Shown: piece by piece, positions 40,031 through 47,450 of the stretch | How positions within the stretch are numbered: position 1 is the stretch's first letter | Layout of the letters: each line of letters opens with the position of its first letter | Assembly (NCBI RefSeq): GCF_001949145.1 | Contig: NW_019091385.1 | Coordinates: 637,361 to 684,810 of the forward strand | Source of the DNA: Acanthaster planci | Taxonomy: Eukaryota; Echinodermata; Asteroidea; Valvatida; Acanthasteridae | Reading direction: 5' to 3' | DNA: 47,450 nucleotides | Made by a program: the position numbers and the translations under genes | Notes under the pieces: model-generated | What the model was told of the DNA's origin: nothing | Database searches by the model: none | The model's input: only the letters and a program-made list of their open reading frames with translations

Positions 40031-40474
40031 GGTCATGCTATTTAACATCAACAAGCATCAGCAAAGCGTCAACAGCTTATTCAAGCATATTTATATAAAC
40101 ATTTTTCATTTTTTTAATTAGGCTCTCACATATTAAACTCAATGTATCCCATCTATTTGAAATGATATTCGCGTGTTGAAATTTGAGTGAAAAAGTCGCG
40201 CCTGTTTGTGCAATCTGATCGGCCGACATCTTGTTTTTGCGTGGATGGCAGAGGAAAGAAAGATAGCGGCCCCAAACATCGCAAAAAAATTTCCTTTTCC
40301 TGCAAATTTGGTGTTTTTCTTGCACTTTGGCAAGTGTTAGAGTCTCTAAAATATGATAAAAACCAGTGTTAAATCCGTAGAGGTTATTTTCAATTTGTCG
40401 ACGCTTTGTTGATGCTACTTGTGCCTGTTGATGCTCATTGACGCTTGCTGATGCTAAATACTGGTAGCATGACC
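40031..40474. mobile_element. 444-bp MITE-like foldback element
   Basis: The ends are a perfect 10-base inverted repeat, GGTCATGCTA at 40031-40040 and TAGCATGACC at 40465-40474. Behind it, CATCAACAAGCATCAGC and GCGTCAAC words on the left mirror GTTGATGC and TTGACGCTTGCTGATGC on the right. No transposase frame is inside. A target duplication is not obvious. Confidence 0.68.
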
Positions 40475-40481
40475 GGGATAA

Positions 40482-40545
40482 AGTGTACACGCAATGTTCG
40501 AATTCTGGAAATACATGTACTTTAATACAGGTATGCTAAAGTGTG
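40482..40545 (+). repeat. Direct repeat flanking the MITE-like element, copy B
   Basis: Partner of 39845-39900 (AAGTGTACACGCAATGTT, TTCTGGAAA, AAAGTGTGTCAA). Confidence 0.6.
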
Positions 40546-40559
40546 TCAAAACTATCTTG

Positions 40560-41460
40560 AAAGATTTTTATTCATGCTGCAGCCACGTGCCTGCCTTCCA
40601 CAGTTGACGAGACAGAGTTAACTGCATGACTTGGGACCAAGTTGACCTGTGACAGAGTTGACTCGGAGCGAGTTCATTCCAGACCAAGTTGGTGACTTAA
40701 CACTGTTGAGTATACAGTGTGTTTACATTGCCAAGTTTCACCGGACCATATCTGAATCTTTAAATAGGCAGTTCGAAGAGTCTAAGTTGCTCAGACTATT
40801 ATTAACTGATCTACATTATCCTGATGCAGTCACGTCAAGTATATCAAAAATTCAATGCACAACATGCCAAAGTGACGTTCGGCTAGCACTCAGAAAAATT
40901 TATTTGACCTTGTTGGTAGGGAGTCCGCCACTTTTCAAATTTTTTTTATTTGACCTTTTATTTGATTTATTTTATTGATAAATTTAGCACCATTGGAAAG
41001 AGAATTTCAGAAAAAGATTGAATGGTATAAAATTTAGCTCAATAGCTGTAAGCATAGTGAAGTTATGATTTTTTTGTTATTGAAATTAGGTGTAATTAGT
41101 CCATCACTTCTTGGGGGTGGACACAAGTTTTATTTTCATCAATGTATTTGAACCACATGGGGTCTTGTTTCTCATCGGTCCCACTTCCAGACATGCCAGA
41201 GTTGGACAAAGATCTGTAGTTAAGTCATAGAGGAAGTGTAAAGTAAACAATATCTTTTGTTATAGAGAACTTCAATTTAAGAGCCTGTGCTCTGCCGGTA
41301 CGTTCGCAGGCTGCATACTCCAGGTATTGATAGGTAGCACTCTGTCCAGCCAATCGTTTGACGTATACATCACACCAGAAAGCATGGGCAAATATGGATA
41401 AATGTACATGTACATGTATGTATGAGCATGCATGTTCATATTAGATGTTACTGTTATTTG
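40560..41460. other. Probable LINE 3' region and flank
   Basis: It lies downstream of the minus-strand LINE's second reading frame and may hold its 3' untranslated region. T-rich runs on the plus strand near 40935-40975 could mark an old A-rich tail. No gene seen. Confidence 0.35.
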
Positions 41461-41479
41461 TTAGTAGTCTTGATGTATT

Positions 41480-44400
41480 TCAGTCAGTGGGGAATACTAT
41501 ATTTTGAGTTTAAAACATTTTAAAGCGTCATTTGATCTGGAGTTAATTTTAATGATTTTTGAAGTTTTCCCCTGGAGCTAACATATTTGTTACAGTTTAT
41601 GAGAAAATGCTCAGCATTTTCGTATGTGTTGCATGTTTCACAAAATTCGTTCGCGTGTTTACCAATTTTTTTAAGGAAACTATTTAGATTTTTACACATA
41701 CCAAGCCGGAGTCTGTGAATCTAAGCTTCTTGCCAGCGTGAGAGGCTCCACGTGTTCATGTTAAGGGAAACAATGGGTTGTATTTTTTTAAGTAAAGAAG
41801 CTTTAGAATTATTCCATTCTCGTTGCCACTGTTGCTTGATGCAACTTTTGAGTTGATGTTTAACTTCTGTTATAGAAAGGGGCAGTTTATGGTCAATAAT
41901 AGTTTTTTTAGAACCCTTTTTAGCAATCTGGTCAACTTGTTCGTTTCCTTTAACTCCACACTGTCCTAGTATCCATTCAAAAATAACTTGTTAGCCTGAT
42001 TTTGAATATTAATAAGTGTATGCCGAATATCACAAGTTAATTTGTTTCTTGGGATAGGCCGAGATATAGCTTGTATAGCATTTAGACAATCTGTGAAAAT
42101 ACAGGATTGCATAGGCTGAACATCTTCAATCCATTCAAGGGCCAGTAAAATGGCAAAGAGTTCCGCTGTAAAAATAGAGGCTTCGTTGTTTAATCTGATG
42201 TTCTTAGTATATTAATTTGAGGTACGTATATACCACAGCCCACAGTGTTATTATTCGGGTCGACTAGAACCATCTGTATAGATGTGAAGTGAGTTCCCCA
42301 AGATGCATGTATGATCTCTGTAGCAAAGGAACCCTTTTCATTGATATCCATGATATGTTTAACATGGTTCAGAATTTCTGTTGAGATATCGGGTTTAGTA
42401 TAATGCCAGTAAAGAAAAGGATTGTGTAATGGGAAGGTATTAAAATGCAGTTTACCTGTTCTGGCATCGATAAATTTTCCATTTTTTATCAAAGTAGTGT
42501 TTCTGCCAGCAGTCTATTTGGACGTATTTATTAGGATGAAAAGCATGCATATCCAGTTTGATATTATATAGATTACAAAAATAATTACGGCTGAGATAAA
42601 GAGGAGGATCTCCACACTCTCCTTGCAGTTTCTGTAACGAGGTTCCATACAGTGCTCCACAGCATATTGTATACTATCTAAGTTTTGCTTGTGTTCTTAA
42701 ACCACTGAGTTGAAGGCTTCACATCCGTACTCTAGAATTGGTTTGATAAGAGTTTTGTACAGGCGAAAGAGAATACAACAGTCTGATCCCCAATCAGTTC
42801 CACTAATGCATCTGAGGATGTTAAGTTTAGCTTTGCTTCTATTGACGACATAGTTGATGTGTTCCTCCCAGGTTAGTTTTGTTGTCAAAGATGACACCAA
42901 GAAATTTAGCTGAATTTTGAAATTTGTTGTCAGAATTATTTATCTTCAGTTTAGAGGAAGCATTTCGTTTATGAGTAAATAGGACAGCGTAGGTCTTGGG
43001 AGTTGATATTTTAAAGCCCCATTTTCCACACCAAGAGGAAATGTTATTGAGACTTTGTTGGATCTTATTGGTAATGAAATTAACATTTCTATTGGATTTC
43101 CATATCACTATGTCATCTGCATATTGACAGATATTAACTCCATTAATACATTGAGAAAGGTCATTAACAGCAATAGTAAAGAGTGTTGGACTAATAACGC
43201 TACCTGTGTGCCATTTTTAACAGTACATGATTCAGAATAAGTGTTAATTATTTTAACCTGGATTTTCCGATTTGTAAGAAAGTCATTGATCCTCGGGTAA
43301 TGCACCCACCAATTCCAAGTGATTGTAATTTGATGACAATTCCTTTGGGCCATAGCATATCATATGCTTTTTCAAGATCCAGGAAGACCACCAAAGTACT
43401 TTCCCTGTTGGCAAAAGCCTTGTTTATGCTAGATTCAAGATGAATGATATGGTCTTTGTGCTTCTCCCTTTCCGGAAACCAGACCGATGATTACTGATCA
43501 AATTGTGCTTCTCCAGGTACCAGATTATTGACCATGCGCTCCATCATTTTGCAGAAGGTGGAGGTGAGTGCAAATGGCTGGTAATATTTAGGATCGGTGG
43601 GAGTTTTGCCGGGTTTAAGAAAAGGAGTAAGTATGGCTTCTTTCTATTGGCTAGGACACTGGGAAGTACTCCAGATCTTGTTGAAAATGATGAGAATAAT
43701 TTCAGGTGCTGTTTGAGGGAGATGTTTAATAATGTCATTGCCGATACCATCTTTACCTGGAGAGGTACACTTTGCTGCATCAATGGCAGTTTCCAGTTCA
43801 GACATAGTAAAAGGTTCATTAATAACATTAACATTATCATCATTAACCCTAACACTCCTCAGTCCTCCAACAGGTGAAGGATTGAGGAGGGTTAGGGTTA
43901 TGGTGAAAATTATTTTCAGCATTTTGTTTAGTTTTTAAAAAAGCGGTACTGTAATTTTGATCATTGCTGATAGAGGCAAAACTTTGAGCAAGTAAGTTAG
44001 CTTTATCTTCGTCAGAGATAAACTGTTTATCACTGTCTTTTAAGACCGAGATGCTAACCTTAGTATGCGTATTGTTCATATGATGAATCTTGTCCCAAAT
44101 CTTTTTGGAAGGAGTTTGGGAGTTCAAGGTAACACAAAAACTTTTCCAATCATCTCTTTTAGCAGCTTTAATAGTTTTACGAACAATAGCACAGGTACGT
44201 TTGTAAGCTATAAGGTCTTTAGGGCTACAGGTTTTCCTTAACAATTTAAGGGCTTCTTTCCGGTTTTCAACAGCTTTTTTAAAGTCATCATTCCACCATG
44301 AGGTAGATATCTTTTGTTCTTTTTATGAGAAACTGTACGGGGGATGGAATGATTGATAGCCTCAATAAGTTGCTCAATGTACTCGTTATAAGCATCTTCA

Positions 44401-45425
44401 GCATTAATATTACTGCTTGGCTCAGTAATAAGGTTATCACAAGTTTGTTCAAAGGCATCCCAGCTGGCTCTTTTGGTGGACCAACGAGAGTTGGAAGTGG
44501 ACTGGCATTTTTTGTTAAATTCAATAATGATAGGGTAGTGGTCGCTTCCCCAAGTATCATCTATGGTAGTCCAGTTAATCTTGGCTGCAAGATCTGGAGA
44601 GGTGACAGTAATGTCAATGCAAGTAGTAGTGCCATTGGAAGTGTTAATTCTAGTACGTTTCCACTATTAACATAGACAAGATTGTGTTTGTCCATTACAT
44701 TTTCGATGATATTACCATTGGCATCAGTCATTTTGCTTCCCCAGAGGGAGTTGTGGCTATTGAAGTCTCCACAAATAATAGGGGTCTTACCTATATGATT
44801 TTCGATGTCGGTTAAAGAATCGTCCTTCAAAGTAAGACAAGGGTTATAAGCATTAAATTTCTAATTTACTTTTATCACTATTATACACTTCAAGGACTTG
44901 ATACTGGAAAAGGGAATCCTTGTCAGCAATGTTTTGAACAACAAGGGCATTTTTGGTGAAAATAGCACATCCCCCGCCAGAGAATTTAAGGTCAGGTTTC
45001 CAGTCACATCTGTAAATGTTATATCCAGAAAGATTGAAATTCTTACTTTCTTTAAGCCATGTTTCTTGTATACAAATTATATCGGGTTTGTCGTTCCAGT
45101 CATTTATAGCATGCTTGAGTTCATTTCCGTGTGCAATAAGTGATTGTGCATTCCATTGTAAGATAAAGACCATGAGGATAAGATTCATGTTTATGTTTGC
45201 TGACTTTCCCCCTTTGACTGCTTGGATGTTTTCAATGCTGATTTGAAGTTTCAGGTTGTGAGGACTTAGCAGGGGCTCCTCTCTGTTTGGTTTTGGACTG
45301 AGAGGATTTCCTTTGTGTCCCCTGCGGGGATGTACCAGTGCTTGAGGATTGTGTATGAGCATTACATTTTCTCCATTGGTCTGATGCCTGATGTGTTTTG
45401 GTTGATTGATGGAATAAGTGATCAA
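41480..45425 (-). pseudogene. LINE ORF2: AP endonuclease, reverse transcriptase, RNase H
   Basis: Starts about 45425. Endonuclease motifs appear in order: ILQWNAQSL, PDIICIQETWL, GDFNSHNSLWGS and GSDHYPIIIEFN. RT follows with AAKCTSPGKDGIGND near 43760, the active-site QYADDIVIWKS near 43110-43130 and the thumb region HINYVVNRSKAKLNILRC with LIKPILEYGCEAFN. RNase H starts at IYTDGSS near 42270 and has ASIFTAELFAILLALEW and FTDCLNAI. The end has CETCNTYENAEHFLINC, the C-x2-C-H-C motif of I-group LINEs. Stops or frame changes occur near 44853, 44600, 43370, 42900 and 42260, so it is inactive. Catalytic residues are largely preserved, suggesting moderate age. Confidence 0.87.
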
Positions 45426-45462
45426 AGAGAGACTTTATTTCTGATTCCCTACTTTCTTTATT

Positions 45463-46848
45463 TTAAGTAGACTCCCAGATTTGAATTGTTCCAATAAGTA
45501 GTTCTATTAACGAGTTATCTGCCAACAAACATGGCGAGATAGGTTCAATTTGGCTAGCTACGGACACATCTTTGGTTTGAGTAGAAACCTCTCTTTTGGA
45601 CAATGGTTGCAGATTCTGTCTTCTTTGTTCACTACTGACATGTACATTTTGTGTATTTTGTGTGTCTGCCCATGTTTTTTTTTGAGTCCAGGTTTTCAAT
45701 TTGGAGAATTGAGAAAGAGTGTCAGGCTTTTCAGCATGGAGAGTGATGTCTGTATGGATGGACTTTGCTGCCTCAGCATTGGATATGTTGTAGGTTACTC
45801 TAACTTCTTGGATTTTCTTTTCTTCTCTAATGGTATCACAACCAGCATAGGCAGAGGAGTGGCTTCCACCACATCTGCTGCATTTGACTTGGTCTTTCAT
45901 GTCACACTGATCATACGTGTGAGTACCACTACATCATACACATCTTGTTTTGCTACGACAATTGTTTGCTGTGTGTCCAAGGCATTGGCAGTTGAAACAA
46001 CGCACGACTGGTGGTATGTATGGCTTAACATCAAAGTATTGTCAACCGAGTTGAATGCGCTGAGGCAGGTGAGGAATGCTAAATGTGAGGCAGACAGAGA
46101 GGCTGTTTCCAGTTTGTCCATTTCTTTTGAAAGTGAGCCTTCGTACATCCATGACACCTTTTTTGCATTCCTTGAGGATTTCTTTATCAGAGAGTTCAAG
46201 TGGTACTCCAGAGATTACACGTTTACTTTGTGTTTCTGATTTTGAAAACTTGGTGGTAACGGACCACGGTCCAAGCGTATTGATTCTTTTAAGTTTGTTA
46301 GCCTGACCAGGTGTGTGGCATTTAACACTGATGCCACCTTGGTTGGTTTTAGTGACATTTTAAATGATGTTCGGTCCGATTTCATTGAGAGCTTTGGCTA
46401 TTTTAATGGGATTTATCTGAGCAAGTTTGCTATCTGGAGAATTTATGATTACAATGGTAGGGTTTGCATTTTCGTGGGACGGATACGGATAAGCGTTTAC
46501 ATTTCTTCTCTATTGGTATTGAGAATAGGAACTGTTGTCAGATTCTGTAGAATCTTCACTTGGGCTTATTGGTTTCGCTCTTTTTCTGGACATTGGTCTC
46601 CATTAAGTTTTTGGTGAACTGACCCCAGTTTCCATATCTTTGGCATGCTAAGTATTTTCGTTATTGCTATCTGCATTGTTATCGTCGTCAACATTTTGGT
46701 CATCTTTTGCTTGACTCATGAGAACGTCTAACGTAGCTCGTGGTTGGTTATTGTTTTGTTTTCGACTATGCCTACTAGATTTATATTCTGATATCTGCTG
46801 TTGTGATAGCTGATCACATGTCATGTCTTCCTCACTTTCGTCGGCCAT
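45463..46848 (-). pseudogene. LINE ORF1 (gag-like, three CCHC knuckles)
   Basis: Start at 46846-46848 (MADESEEDMTCDQLSQQQIS), an acidic and Gln/Asn-rich N-terminus. The central RNA-binding region, about 46600-46050, is broken across frames. Near 46000-45850 three zinc knuckles follow one another: CFNCQCLGHTANNC, a second one interrupted by a stop (CSGTHTYDQC), and CSRCGGSHSSAYAGC. Then come VRVTYNISNAEAAKSI, typical of the segment after the knuckles in I-group LINEs, and a Ser/Thr/Gln-rich tail ending at 45463. The product would coat the element RNA. Several frame changes; inactive. Confidence 0.78.
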
Positions 46849-46859
46849 GTTGGCCTGAC

Positions 46860-47450
46860 GTTGTAGCTTTAGTACGTGTAGTTAGTATCTGCAGATGTTA
46901 CTGTAAATGGTCTGAAAAGCAGCGAGAAAAAAAACAAAAACAGCAAAGCAAGCAAAGTCATGCAAGCAAAGAAAAGATTGCGTATGGAGAAGGTCTCACC
47001 ACTCGCACTGCAACGTAAAGAACACGTCCATACCTGTTCAAAGCTCAAGCCTCTATCCTGTCTTGACAAAGTCGGGAAAATAAACGGATACCACTGTACG
47101 TGCGCTCAGTACACTACACACGTGCACCTACGCCACCACACTCACGTGTTGTTTATGCCGTGTGACTGTTTGTATGTTGTCCCATGGTTGTCCGCAGTCG
47201 AACTTCGCAGGATGCATTCCACCAAATGGTTGTATTTCTGCGCGCGAGCTCATTAATAGTTTGTGATCCCACGGGGTTTTCACAATAACACAGGCCATAA
47301 TCAGGAGGAATCATAGAAATATTTGTATTAATCTGGAATTTAGGACTGATAGTCTCCAGTTCAGGGTATTTCTTTCACAAAAAGCCCGAAATTGCGGACC
47401 TATTTTAGATAGAGGCGGGCGGCTATATCCAGAAATGAGCGCTTAGTTTT
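46860..47450. other. LINE 5' flank, no gene recognised
   Basis: It may include the LINE 5' untranslated region. An A-rich simple stretch (AAAAAAAACAAAAACAGC) lies at about 46927-46960. No other feature is supported. Confidence 0.35.

Larger units (their letters stand above)
41460..46850 (-). mobile_element. Near full-length LINE of the I/Jockey group with RNase H
   Basis: On the minus strand a gag-like ORF1 with three zinc knuckles is followed 38 bases later by ORF2 with AP endonuclease, reverse transcriptase, RNase H and a C-terminal Cys/His motif. Together they span about 5.4 kb, close to full length for such elements. Frames are broken in several places, but key motifs remain. RNase H plus N-terminal AP endonuclease and a knuckle-bearing ORF1 point to the I superfamily (I, Nimb or a Jockey relative). 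I cannot fix the clade by eye. Confidence 0.85.

Noticed and set aside
1-47450. CRISPR arrays, tRNA or rRNA genes
   Set aside because: No regular repeat-spacer array, convincing A/B-box pair or conserved rRNA stretch was seen. A GGTTCGATTAC word at about 1625 lacks a partner A box.

Overview
The window is animal nuclear DNA, not a bacterial or free viral genome. It is AT-rich, with long gene-poor stretches, many tandem and inverted repeats, frequent ACATGTA-type words, one run of Ns, and relics of at least seven kinds of eukaryotic mobile element. That mixture (Penelope with GIY-YIG, a DIRS-like gag, a BED/hAT transposase, Ty3/gypsy, an RNase H-bearing LINE, and Maverick/Polinton elements) suggests a marine invertebrate such as a hemichordate, amphioxus, echinoderm, mollusc or cnidarian. 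I cannot name the species, and I see no convincing host gene.

The centre (15.7-28.64 kb) is a Maverick/Polinton endogenous virus-like element about 12.9 kb long. It is bounded by matching inverted repeats at 15700-15745 and 28599-28642. From the left it carries the C-terminal part of a protein-primed family B DNA polymerase (+), a DDE integrase (-) and a small membrane protein (-). Next on the + strand come a second small membrane protein, a hexon-like major capsid protein, an A32-like packaging ATPase, a Cys-rich/HNH-like protein and four element-type proteins, one of them large with a coiled coil and membrane segments. A block of - strand genes reads inward from the right end: a cysteine-every-third-residue protein, an unrecognised protein, a zinc-ribbon protein, an EF-hand-like protein and a membrane-anchored candidate virion protein. 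The two blocks converge at 23.5 kb on a hairpin. Most genes carry stops or frame changes. The integrase (interrupted by the N gap), the 82-residue protein at 21816 and most of the protein at 22104 remain open.

A second, older element of the same family lies just to the left in the same orientation (11.32-13.90 kb). It keeps polymerase, integrase, membrane-protein tails and capsid N-terminus in the same order, with many stops. Its polymerase ends near motif B, whereas the central element's polymerase starts just after that point. A short trace at 30.72-30.9 kb may be a third Polinton relic.

Elsewhere, 0-11 kb holds two inverted Penelope GIY-YIG fragments (3.5-4.5 kb), a DIRS-like gag fossil (8.2-8.7 kb) and a 39-bp minisatellite (10.5 kb). 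The stretch 13.9-14.7 kb holds a ~208-bp tandem repeat joined to a Penelope reverse-transcriptase piece. To the right lie a duplicated 232-bp block (31.8 kb), a BED-hAT transposase fossil (32.8-34.8 kb, -), a gypsy integrase tail (35.7-36.3 kb, -), a 147-bp satellite (36.3-36.8 kb), a 17-bp minisatellite (39.1-39.3 kb), a 444-bp MITE-like foldback (40.03-40.47 kb) and a near full-length RNase H-containing LINE on the - strand (about 41.46-46.85 kb).

The most interesting signal is that the central Polinton appears to carry its own transcription punctuation: AT-rich initiators abutting the start codons, and hairpins with T-tracts at gene ends, two of which pair fully only in the RNA of the gene they follow.
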